A DNA stretch of 64,000 nt, from NCBI RefSeq assembly GCF_963678635.1, contig NC_087068.1, positions 13,891,872 to 13,955,871 on the forward strand, read 5' to 3'. Shown piece after piece: positions 23,078 to 33,500 of the stretch. The position numbers and the translations under genes are program-made. The notes under the pieces are model-generated. The model saw only the letters and a list, made by a program, of their open reading frames with translations, was not told the origin of the DNA and did not search any database. Every line of letters starts with the position of its first letter. The first letter of the stretch is position 1. This DNA comes from Symsagittifera roscoffensis (taxonomy: Eukaryota > Xenacoelomorpha > Acoela > Convolutidae).

Positions 23078-23548
23078 AGTCATGAATGTTCCAAATGCCC
23101 CTCAATTCATATCGGATACTTTTTAGGAAAAGATAATATTGAAAAACTGAATTTTCGAAAAAGTGAAGGATAAATTGTGAAAATTTGAGTCATACGAAAT
23201 TAATAGGACCGACTAGCTAGCCTCAATTTAATTTGAAATGTTTTGTTGTGAAGGATAATTCGTCACGCTTAAATATTTTGCATTACGCTTTCAGTATTAT
23301 GGATAAAAGCTTCCAGAAGCGCACAAATTTAGTCTCAAAGCATGCCCAAATTGGCATTTTTCAAACTCTTAAAGTTTTACAAAAAATTATTGGAGACAGA
23401 AAATCTATTTAGATTTGATTTTAGGGAGTCGATATCTTTAATGGGGCATACCAATTCTTCGTTAAAAACTATTATTCCGATCACTGAAAATTGAACGAAT
23501 AAAAAAATCTCGCCAAGCGTAATTATTCTGTTTTCTTCGAAAGTCGGA
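23078..23548 (-). mobile_element. Helitron-like element, strongly diverged, minus strand
   Basis: Read on the minus strand, its 5' end is TCCGACTTTCGAAGAAAAC (at 23,548) followed by 'agaataattacgcttggcgag'. The plus strand shows the family's later words: 'aagtcatgaatgttccaaatg', 'attggcatttttcaaactc' and the poorly kept 'ttaataggacc' region. The 3' hairpin is not clearly preserved. The minus-strand open frame at 23,377-23,655 is a repeat translation. Confidence 0.5.
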
Positions 23549-24540
23549 ACAAAATCAATACAATTTTCAAGCAAACGGAACTTTACACAGCTGTTGAAAT
23601 TATAAAAAGAACAAAATAACAAAATACCTTGCAAATGAAAACAATGTTGTTGCAACGCAAGTATTTTCTGTCTTTACAGATTTCAAATTTTTATCTGTAA
23701 GCCTTTTCAGAACCAACAAAACTTTAAAAGTAAGCCTAAAGATCTTAAAATTTACGTGAGCTAAAAGACAATTCGTGGGCAGTTATACAGAAAAGACCAA
23801 TAAAAAAAACAACAAAAAAACTGTGAGCGCTTTGTTTAAGTTGCTAGCGTTATGTCATGGATATTATGTTCTGCAATATTCTCGGCTTAGATTGTATATT
23901 CAATTTTTAAAACCTAGCACTTAGAAAAAATCAGAATTGAGCCAAGAGTCGGAGGCGGCAAACAAATTTTATTTCCACTTCCCATTTTTTCCAAAGTCAC
24001 CCCACTTTAGCATTATTTTACGATATCAAATTTTGGCCAATTGAGCCCAATTTTATACCTCCTCCCCTCAAAAAAGAAATTTTTTATAAGACATTCGATT
24101 AAATGTTCAAAAGTAGGCATAATTGCAGTCGAAATGTAGTCGAAGTTTTGTCTTAAGTAATTGGGAAGCAGAAATGGTCAATAAAGAATTATGACAACAA
24201 AATTTTTGCGTCTGTTTAGCAAATGTAAAATTTTGCAATTTTGAATTTTAAGTACGGCAAATTATTACGGGTAGATTTTTAGGAAAACGGAAAATCCACG
24301 AATTGTAGCAAAAAAAAAACAAATTGGACATAAACTTGTTTGACTATGTGATGATGGGTCGATTCTAAGCCCTCCTGCTTGTTAATTGGCAATACTTTAG
24401 CGAATTGTTTCTATTGATGAAAAATTTCATTTTAATAAGCTCGAAGAAGTTTTAGAAACGGAGTTGATTTTCCGACTCACAAAATGTTATCTTGAATTGA
24501 TCGAATTGAACAAGAATAGTACAAGATGAGATTTTTTTGT
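23549..24540. other. Unassigned AT-rich intergenic DNA
   Basis: Nothing recognisable. A pyrimidine-rich run ('cctcctcccctc') near 24,060 is the only compositional feature. Confidence 0.3.
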
Positions 24541-25304
24541 TCCGAATTTCGAAGAAAGCGGAATATTTATGCTCGGTATGGTTTTCACCGATCGACATAC
24601 TAGTTTTTGACAGAAAACTTTCTTACCCCATTGAAGATATCGACTTACTGAGTTTAAATGTAACAAGATATTTTACCTCCCCTCATTTTTGTAGAATTCT
24701 GGGGTTTTGAAAATTGCCAAACTGGCCATGTTCTGGAATAAATTATGCGCGCTTTGAAGAATTATTCATATTTGCTGAGATATTTATGCGTTGCGATATC
24801 AACCCGCACAACAAAGTCGTTCCAAATTGAATTGATGCTAGCTAATCGGAATGGTCGTACTAATTTTGTACAACTCGAAGTTTTAGACTTTGATTTTTTC
24901 TATAACTTACAGGTTTTCAAAATTTTAATTCCCAAAAAATATTCGATATGAATTAGGGGAAAATTGCCAAACTGGGGTTTTGAAAATTACCAAACTGGCC
25001 ATGTTTTGAAAATTGCCAAACTGGCCATGCTCTGGACTAAATTATGCGCGCTTTGAAGAATTATTCATATTTGCTGAGATATTTATGCGTTGCGATATCA
25101 ACCCGCACAACAAAGTCGTTCCAAATTGAATTGATGCTAGCTAATTGGAATGGTCGTACTAATTTTGTACGACTCGAAGTTTTAGACTTTGATTTTGTCT
25201 ATAACTTACAGGTTTTCAATATTTTAATTCCCAAAAAATATTCGATAAGAATTAAGGGAGAGGCGGAACATTCAAGGCTCCGTCCTGATATACGAGCAGT
25301 CTTG
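24541..25304 (+). mobile_element. Helitron-like element with 299-bp internal tandem duplication
   Basis: It starts TCCGAATTTCGAAGAAAGCGG and ends with the eroded hairpin 'aaggctccgtcctga', then 'tatacgagcagt' and CTTG. A 299-bp segment is present twice with few differences: the same open frame beginning MRALKNYSYLLRYLCVAIS occurs at 24,745 and 25,044. Removing one copy gives about 465 bp, close to family size. High identity between the repeats means the duplication is much younger than the element. The open frames are repeat translations. Confidence 0.8.
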
Positions 25305-25375
25305 TTTTTGTTCACAATTTGAATACGCATTCATATCTTCTTTTGAGCATCCACAAACGTGCTCTCAGTTCAGCA

Positions 25376-25795
25376 CAGTAGCAGATTTAGGGGGGGGGGG
25401 GGCGGACGCCTTCCCCCCTCAGGGATTCGAACCCCTGCCGACCCAAAGGATCCCGCTTTGTTTTGTACTATTTTGAGATATCTATTTTTGGTGAAGTACA
25501 CTAAAAAATTTTCAAAGGCGCCCTGGGCGCCAACATAAGCTAAGTTTTGTGGGGGGCCTGCCGTAAAAAAACGCAATTTTTTGGTCAAAGTTTTTCAAAA
25601 AGTGCCTAAAAACGCCTTTTTGACCAATTTTTTCAAAAACTTGCCTGCGGCGCAGAACATTGGGTCGAATGGGGTATTTATATAGATATGCGATAGCTCA
25701 GAAAATCATTTTGGTCAACCTAAAAAAAAGGTCGACAAAAAAGGTCGACAAAAAAAGGTCAAACGCCCTTCGAGAAAATCTTAGATCCACCCCTG
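25376..25795 (-). repeat. hAT-type MITE with intact 8-bp target duplication
   Basis: The 8-bp duplication GTTCAGCA is present at 25,368-25,375 and again at 25,796-25,803. Ends are CAGTAGCAGATTTAGGGG and TTAGATCCACCCCTG. The interior shows 'ggattcgaacccctg', 'gacccaaaggatcc', 'cctgggcgccaacataa' and 'ggtcgacaaaaaaggtc'. The 8-bp duplication and the CAGGGG ends indicate the hAT superfamily. Non-coding, 420 bp. Open frames across it are repeat translations. Confidence 0.88.
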
Positions 25796-25803
25796 GTTCA
25801 GCA

Positions 25804-26721
25804 ACCACAACTTTGCCAAAAACGAGCCTTCAAATAAGTACAAACGTGCCTTCAGCTTCAGCTTCGAATCGTAGCGAGGGTTCGAGGTCTCACTTCAATT
25901 TAAAATTCCTCATTGGATTCTGAATCTATTTCAGAATTAAAAAACACAATGTTAACAATATACAATTAAAATGAAGCGTTCTGAAAATTGACCCGTTTTC
26001 TTGGTTCCAATTCGTATAATTTTAACAAAGAAACTCTAGAAACCGTGTCACGCATTTGTTTTGTAGTATTTGAGTTAGAAATGACTCTAGTGCTTGTTTC
26101 ATTGTTGTGCTATAAATCGACGTTAGCATCAGTGAGTAATCTTTTTGTTACAATTAATCCAAAAGAGAGACTTTACCAATTTTTGGGGAAGCCTAACAAA
26201 ACGTTTTGCTTATATTTACCATGGGTGGAAGGGAATGAACGCGCGTTTTTTGCGCTCAGAGAACCCTGGTTATCACAGAAAATTGAAACCAATTTTTAGC
26301 TTAGTGTGTAGACATGGGGGCTTTTAAAAGCTATTTATGGAAGAAGTTGCGCTATTAATCGAATCGAGTAAATACAAATTTGAGGAGAATTTTTGTTGGT
26401 CAATCCTGAAACAATTGGGTTCCTTATTCTCGTCTTACTTTGAAAGGACTCTTTTATCTAGCCTCATTTCAACAAAAGTTGAGCTCAATCAACCTGCCCT
26501 AGCAAAAAAGGGTAGGTTATCGAATGGTTATCTTGTAAGATCTTGTATGGTCTTACAAGATAAACTTTTTTGTAGACATCGTCAAAGATATACATTTTTT
26601 AGAGAAATCTTACAAGATACAAATGCACAAAGGCCACATAATCAGGCCACAAGAAGGTTTAAATTAGAATGGTTTAGTTTAAGATAATATAGATAAATAA
26701 CTCTCATAATAAACCTCATAT
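25804..26721 (+). other. Stretch with two unrecognised open frames
   Basis: Open frames at 25,988-26,299 (103 codons) and 26,337-26,687 (116 codons) are the longest outside known features on this side. They lie in different frames. The first includes a hydrophobic run (VVFELEMTLVLVSLLCY); the second ends RRFKLEWFSLR. I see no known motif, no paralogue in the window, and no convincing splice sites joining them. They could be remnants of an unlisted element or chance frames. Confidence 0.2.
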
Positions 26722-26912
26722 AAATCAATTATCTCATAATCTGCCTTCTACTGTTATCTTCATTTTTTTTTATTAATTGGATATTTTTAGATATTAGAAA
26801 AAAAAACACGAAATGTATTAGAAAGTGTTTTTTTTCTAGTATCTAAAAATATCCAATTAGTAAAAAAAAAATGAAGATAACAGTAGAAGGCAGATTATGA
26901 GATAATTGATTT
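26722..26912. repeat. Near-perfect hairpin, 88-bp arms, 15-nt loop
   Basis: The left arm (26,722-26,809) begins 'aaatcaattatctcataatc' and its reverse complement forms the right arm (26,825-26,912), ending 'gattatgagataattgattt'. The loop is 'gaaatgtattagaaa'. Only a few mismatches are visible, so the structure is recent or maintained. It is not flanked by terminal repeats of any family in this window. It could be a foldback duplication, a palindrome from a repair event, or a source of a long hairpin RNA. Confidence 0.85.
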
Positions 26913-27043
26913 CGTCCCACATAAATTAGAGGTTAAATTGAATTTTTGAATTAGTTCTTGACGAAAAAAATAATCTCGAGTCTAAAATGAGTCTGATTTG
27001 AGGCTCAAAATTCGACTCATTTTTAAACTAATATATATGTATA

Positions 27044-27500
27044 CAGGGTCGGATTTAGGGGGGTTGGGGATGCGGACGCCTTCCCCCCTCAGGGATTCGA
27101 CCCCCTGCTGACCCAAAGGGTCCCGTTTTGTTTTGTATTGTGATATCTATTTTTGGTGAAGTACCCAAAAAAATTTTCAAACGCGCCCTGGGCGCCACGC
27201 CAACATAAACTAAATTTTGAGGGGGGGGGGGGGGGGGTGGGGCTGCCGTAAAAAAAACGCAATTTTTTGGTCAAAATTTTTCAAAAAAAATGTCTAAAAA
27301 CGCCATTTTTGGCCAGTTTTTGAAAGCAGAGCATTGGGTCGAATGGCGCAGAGCATTTGGGTCGAGCGGCGCAGAGCATTGGGTCGAATGGGGTATTTAT
27401 ATAGATATGGGATAGTTCAGAAAATAAAATTTGTCGACCTATAAAAAGGTCAATAAAAAAAGGTTGACCCCCCCTCGAGAAAATCCTAGATCCGCCCCTG
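27044..27500 (-). repeat. hAT-type MITE next to assembly gap
   Basis: Ends are CAGGGTCGGATTTAGGGG and TAGATCCGCCCCTG. The interior is the same family as 25,376-25,795, with an added triplication of 'gcagagcattgggtcga' near 27,325-27,390. The left flank (tatgtata) and right flank (attcagca) do not match, but the right flank is homologous to the right flank of the 25,376 copy, implying recombination or segmental duplication rather than simple insertion. It has a G run of about 15. Confidence 0.85.
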
Positions 27501-27556
27501 ATTCAGCAACCACAAATGTGCCTTCAAATAAGTACAGACGTGCTTTCAGCTTGAGC

Positions 27557-27756
27557 NNNNNNNNNNNNNNNNNNNNNNNNNNNNNNNNNNNNNNNNNNNN
27601 NNNNNNNNNNNNNNNNNNNNNNNNNNNNNNNNNNNNNNNNNNNNNNNNNNNNNNNNNNNNNNNNNNNNNNNNNNNNNNNNNNNNNNNNNNNNNNNNNNNN
27701 NNNNNNNNNNNNNNNNNNNNNNNNNNNNNNNNNNNNNNNNNNNNNNNNNNNNNNNN
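27557..27756. other. Assembly gap, 200 N
   Basis: Exactly 200 ambiguous bases, probably a fixed-size placeholder. It lies between hAT-type MITE copies in opposite orientation, a hairpin-prone setting that may explain the break. Open frames spanning it are artefacts. Confidence 0.98.
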
Positions 27757-27846
27757 GGGGGACGCTTTGGGTCGGCATGGGGTCGAATCCCTGAGGGAGG
27801 AGGAGGCGTCCGCCAACCCCCGCCCCCTCCCCTAAATCCGCCCCTG
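27757..27846 (+). repeat. hAT-type MITE right end, cut by gap
   Basis: 'tcgaatccctgagggagg', 'ggcgtccgccaaccccc' and the terminal CCTAAATCCGCCCCTG match the right end of the copy at 33,285-33,641. The rest of the element is inside or lost in the gap. Confidence 0.8.
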
Positions 27847-30579
27847 GTTTATTGGGACTTTTAGGGTCCTCCAAAATTTTTAATTTTTGTATGATACAAA
27901 TTATCTAAAATATCAAAATAGGGCACTCGACAGAAAGTAAACGCGATTCTTAAATCTTTACTATAGCCTGGAGCTTTTGAAATGAGCTGATTTGAACTTT
28001 CAAAAAATATTATAAAATATTAACTGTTTGTTTTTTGCTTGTTTTTTGACAGACTGTTAATTTAGTTCATCTTTTGAAGTGATCGCAGTTAGTGGCGTTT
28101 ACATGTAATGTGTAGCCGACTCAAACATAACACACTTGTATGAAAGCTTCAAAGAATAGCGGCAGTGAAAAGATTCAAAAAATTCAAAAAAAAATATCTT
28201 TTTTTTATGTCTAAAACGCTGTTTTTGCCATCAATTTTTTATATTTCATAATACGCACAAGATCAACTTAGTTACTTTTCGTCGCAAGACCACAGCCTGC
28301 ACGTTAGGTCGAAAGAATGTCGAATTTAAACCCATTCATAAATATTTCACGAAGTTACCTTCTTTTCCGTTTCTACTTTCTTAATTCAGTTCATGTAATT
28401 TTGTCTGGCCCGTAATTGATAGGAAAGAAAAACTTGAGTGCAAACAAAAACAGTTCACTTAGCCGAAAAAAAATTTAGAAACTCTGCATTCTGTACAATA
28501 AGATTTGAAAAAGCAGTTGTTTCGAACTACATAAAGTAGATCAAAAATTGCGGTCAAAATACGTTTTTTTTTTTCAACTAAACATAATATTTCTCGGTAA
28601 CTGACCTTCTTTTGAGTTTATGCTTGTAGAGCTTTATGCTTGTAGGGGTAAATCAACTTCAGACAATTGCATTTTTGATATCTATAATTAAAGTTCTTTG
28701 AAGTTGCGCAGTTGTTCGGGACCGATATATCAAAGGCATAAACAAATACTACAGCACCAACGCCAGTCGAGCTTTCAGTCATTCAAGCATGCATTAAATC
28801 ATCTGAAGGTGCTAAATAGGTCGAAGGTCGACGTGAAAGTAAGACAACACAATCTTCAACCTACAAAAGCTATATTGAAGGGCGAAATACATGTGCTGAA
28901 AGCTTTTTGATTTAATACACTGAAATGCTAACGCATATATTTCAAAATTTTTAATTCAAGCTTCGAAAAACTGCGTTGTGTTTTTGAAACATTTTCAGAC
29001 TTCATTAACGAACACCTTCAGCAGAAGTTTTCGAAAATTCCTGTTTTTCTGGCGTGTCGCTAAGTCGTTCCCCTCAATTTCTTTGAATTTTTATCACCTC
29101 ATTTTCTGTTTCTTAAGTTTTCGTCGCTTTGGTTTCTGTTGTTGTTTAGTTTAGTCGATGGTCCTTTGCCGGTGCATGTTTGTATATCACTGCAAGCTGA
29201 AGATAAGAGCGCTTTTCAATTGCATGATAGAAAAAAGTCGGAACAGAAAAAAGGGAAACTAGAATGAAAATCCTCTGATGTTACTTACATGTGCTTTGAT
29301 GTTGCGGTCTGGCCCATAGAGCTTACAACTTTCATGCCAGACATTTAGAATAGACAGTGACAATGCCGAAACGCTGCGTTCATAGCGCAGAAATCTCGAC
29401 AAGCAGAAGCAATGACCCCATCATGCATCAAAATCAAGCATGCAAAATACTATGGTCCCCTTATTCGAAAAATACTAAAATGAAAATAAAATATCCTGAA
29501 AATGTTCAGAATCTTCGTTGACAAAAATTCAAAAAATGTTCTTGAAGTAAATCTTTTTTTTTCTTTAATTTTTCACAGTATTGTAACATCACGCAAATAT
29601 CCAGCAAGGACTTTTTCCTTTTTGATCTGTCGGCTTTCTGAGTTTGTCTGACTTAGTCAGGCCGTCCGTCTATTCCGTTTTCTCGGACGTAGACTATTTT
29701 GCTCGGCTCGGCAACCTTGAAAAATAATCTTTTCCCATTTACTCCAGACTGAATTTTTCATTTGTTCCTAACATTCTCTCCTTAACTGCTGCACGCATTT
29801 TCTATTCTCTGAAGTTTAAATTTAGTAAGTAAAATAAAGATTGTTTTCAGCTGACTTTTTACCTTTCGCTTGAAGCCATAAAAATTACTGTTCACACTTA
29901 TTCCAGACCAGACACAAAAACAAACCGTACATGTACTAAGAGTGGGACTCCTAAGTCGAGAAGCAATAAAAATTTACGAGTTTTTTTTTGCTTCGTTAAG
30001 CATTCTAACACACGAGACGGCAAAACCACTACTGCAGAAATTACTCTAGAAACGCCCGATTGTAAAAAAGTTATTTTTTGCATTAAATAAAGTGTTTTTC
30101 GCATTTAGAAAAAGAGCGGTAATTCTGTTTCATGCGCAATTTAAATTTAGTAACTTTAAATTCAGTTTACAGACACTATTAATTGTACAGTTTTGGGACC
30201 ATAAATTCATGCCGAATTTAGGATCAAAGAAACCGCCTTCAGACAGATTTGAAAGATAGAATCTGTAAAACTTTCGCTTCTCATTCTGCAGTTTGTTCAC
30301 GAACTTCATTCGATTCGATTTCTCTTTCGACCCAGTTTCGAAAACCTTAGAAATAAACAGCAAATAAGCCTACATATAGCTAGTTCTAAGTCGTTAGAGA
30401 TAAGACAACCTTAGAACGACAAAACTAGGTCACCCATACACCATCACTCACCCCCTAAGCGAGACAAGATAATATCATAGCCGGAAAATTCCGTTATTAT
30501 TTGTCTACAACTTTACAGACTTCTGAAATCCAAGTTAACAAAAGCGACAGCAACACGTAATCATCTACGACGAATAGAA
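27847..30579. other. Intergenic DNA upstream of gene 2
   Basis: No other gene supported. Short frames at 28,698, 29,898 and 30,130 show no motif or paralogue. The last ~200 bp is less AT-rich and should hold the gene 2 promoter and 5' UTR ('gataatatcatagccgg' near 30,468 could be TATA-like), but the start site cannot be fixed from sequence. Confidence 0.35.
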
Positions 30580-33500
30580 ATGGAAATCAATCGGCTTTCG
30601 GCTCTCGTGTTTTGCGTGGCGGTGATCGCACTGGGACTCGTGGATGCTGCGGATCCAGTGTGGTGGAAAACAGTGACCCGCAATCCTGCTACGTGCAAAA
30701 AGAAACTGGGCTTCCTTTATTTGGTATGTTGTTCAAATTGGTTTTTAAACGAGAACAAACCACACGCTTTGAAATTGGTGAATTAATATTCAGTTATAAT
30801 GCTCATAAGAAAAAAATTCTTTTCGAGCTACTCTCATAGCTCTAAACATTTTTGGCTCAAAATGAATTTGTTTACTAAAATTGTTAAGTCAGCAGCAGGC
30901 ACATTTGATAAAAATAATCAGGCAAAAGTCTGCTAGAGGGGTCGCAAGAAACAAAGAGGGTCTACCTAGTTAATTGGTGTCTAAAATTTTTTTCAATCTT
31001 TTGTTGCTTCGGTGATGTCAATTAAAGCATCGAATAAGTCAACCGCAAATGAGGCAGAGGTCAATTGGGTTCGAGAAAAAGTCTCCAAAACGACTGAGCG
31101 ACGTCAATTTTCGGGTGAGTGGACCGGAAGCTTTAAAAGGACCGGCAGCTTTAAGATAATTATACATCATAGTCGACTAAAAAAATCAAAAGTTTTAAAT
31201 ATTATTAGACCCATAGTATTTAAAATATCCATAAATCAACTGTGTTCTGTTTTAGGACGAGTTCAAAGATGTCAATTTGGAAATATCGAAAACATGTGCC
31301 ATCGTGGATAAGTTCTGGAACGGCGACAAAAAAGATGAAGAAATTGAGTGGTGCAGAAGACTTTATGCCACACAACACATCAGCTATCAAATTCAAGGAC
31401 CCAAATTTCCGGCAGGGACTGAGCTGGAAACTCTGAAAAAAAATGTGGGACTTCAGGTCATGGTCGAGGTAGGGCACAAAAACTTTTCTAAGTTGGTGAA
31501 GTCTTTTGTTTATAGGGCTCAATTTTTTTAACGATGTTCAGATATATAATCAATGTTTCAAAAATCAAAAGAAATCCAAATTTAATGACTTAGAAGACCT
31601 GACAAAGAAAGTTGGAGTTCAGGTTATGGTCGACGTAAGAATTTCAAAAACTCTTCGATGATTTGGAAGTTTTTTGAAAATTGATTTCCTGAGGTCCCAC
31701 AGATCGCTGTTGGGACCTTATTCTGTCGAAGTTTCTAGACCGCAGGCAAGTTTTTGAAAAAAATAGGCAAAAATGTAATTTAAAAACACTTTTCGAAAGT
31801 TTTTAACAATACCTTTTGAATGATATTAAAAAATTCCGTCAAAAATTGCTAGTTAGAAAGTCGAAATTTGTCTAAAGAAAAAAACCCACCCCGAGCAGAA
31901 ATATTCCGTTACTTTTGTCACGAAAGTCGGAACAAAACTGCTCGTATCAGGGCGAAGCCCTGAATGTTTCGACTGCCTTTTAAGGTTTATGGAGCAGTAG
32001 TAACAAAAAAATGTTAAAAAATTAAAATGAAGATTTTTTTCGTAAAATCTAAGTTTTTTATGAAATTATCCCCCACACGCCATATAAAGTACAAAAGAAT
32101 ATATTTTGCTCATTGTAATAAATCATTCATGGCAAATAAGCTTCCTTCAACAAATTTGAAACGATTTCTAAGACGGATTAAATCTCCGCTTACGCGTTAA
32201 TAGAGCGAAATATATCGCGCGTCAATTGTCCCAAGTTGACCAAAATGGCTATCCTTAAACCCCCATAATTTATGAAAAATGATCACAGGTGAAATATTCA
32301 AGTTCACCTGTGATCATTTCAAGTTTCAGCTCAGGGCATCGATACCTTTTGAATGATATAAAAAAATTTCTTCAAAAATGGCTAGTTAAAAAGTCGAAAT
32401 TTGTCTGAAGAAAAAACCCACCCCGAGCACAAATACTCCGTTACTTTCGTATCAAAAGTCGAAACAATAAAAATAGAAAACATTATATCAATTTTCTAAA
32501 CAAAGCAATTTTGCTTAGCTAATCTAACGCAAATCAAAAGCAATAGTTTAATTTTCAAATTTCTAATGCAAATCTAACGCTAATCAAAAGCAATTGTCTA
32601 ATTTTGAAATTTCTAAAACTATTAAAATAACTTGCGTTATGTTTTTGAAACTTTTTAACCCATAATGATTGATTATTAATCCGACTTTCGATACGAAAGT
32701 AACGGAGTATTTGTGCTCGGGGTGGGTTTTTTTCTTCAGACAAATTTCAACTTTTTAACTAGCCATTTTTGACGGAATTTTAAAAATATCATTCAAAAGG
32801 TATTGTTGTCCTGAGCTTAATTTTGAAAAGATAATTCACCTGTGATATTTTTTGTAACGTTTTGGGGCTACAGAAATTGCCATATTGGGACAATTAACAC
32901 GCGTTATATTTCGTGCTGTTAACGCGTAAGCGAGATTTATTTCATCCTAGAAATCGTTCTAAATTGGTTCAAGAAAGCTTATATGCCAGAATTGGTTTGT
33001 TAATAGGAGCAAAATTTACACTTTGTACTTGATATGGCTTGTGGGGAGATGTTTTCCTTAAAAATCTCAAAATTTTGTAAAAAAAAAATCTTTAATATTT
33101 TTTTAATTTAAATTTTTTTAGTTATTTCTGCTCCATAGACCTTAAAATGCAGTCGAAAAACTCAGGGCTTCGCCCTGATACGAGCAGTCTAGTAATCTAC
33201 TTGAAATTAATTATCGCTTAAACAAATGGTAGCAGAATAATCTTTTTTAAATTGATTATAATTTTTACAATATTTTTTAAAGTTTTTTAGGTCAACCAAA
33301 TTGATTTTCCGAGCTCTCCTAAAGCCTTATAAAGACCGTAGATTGTAGGTGGACAAAATTTTCACCGCCAAGTGTAGACAAAATTTGGAAAAGAAAATCA
33401 GGTAAAAAAAAAACGTTTTTGGGCACATTTTGGAAAAAAAATCGCGTTTTTTCGGCGCGCGCTCCCCTTCAAAATTAGTTTATATTGGCGCCGTAGGCTC

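Noticed and set aside
24745-25322. Twin open frames starting MRALKNYSYLL
   Set aside because: Identity comes from a duplicated segment inside a Helitron-like element; no known domain and not present as a frame in the other copies.
25988-26687. Possible two-exon gene from the 103- and 116-codon frames
   Set aside because: Frames differ, no convincing donor/acceptor pair and no recognised motif; kept only as an unassigned stretch.
27431-27874. Open frames of 116-134 codons across the N run
   Set aside because: Artefacts of unresolved bases and hAT-type MITE ends.
31220-31522. Minus-strand 100-codon frame, and the similar 12,205-12,435 frame
   Set aside because: Antisense shadows of the conserved exon 2 in the two genes.
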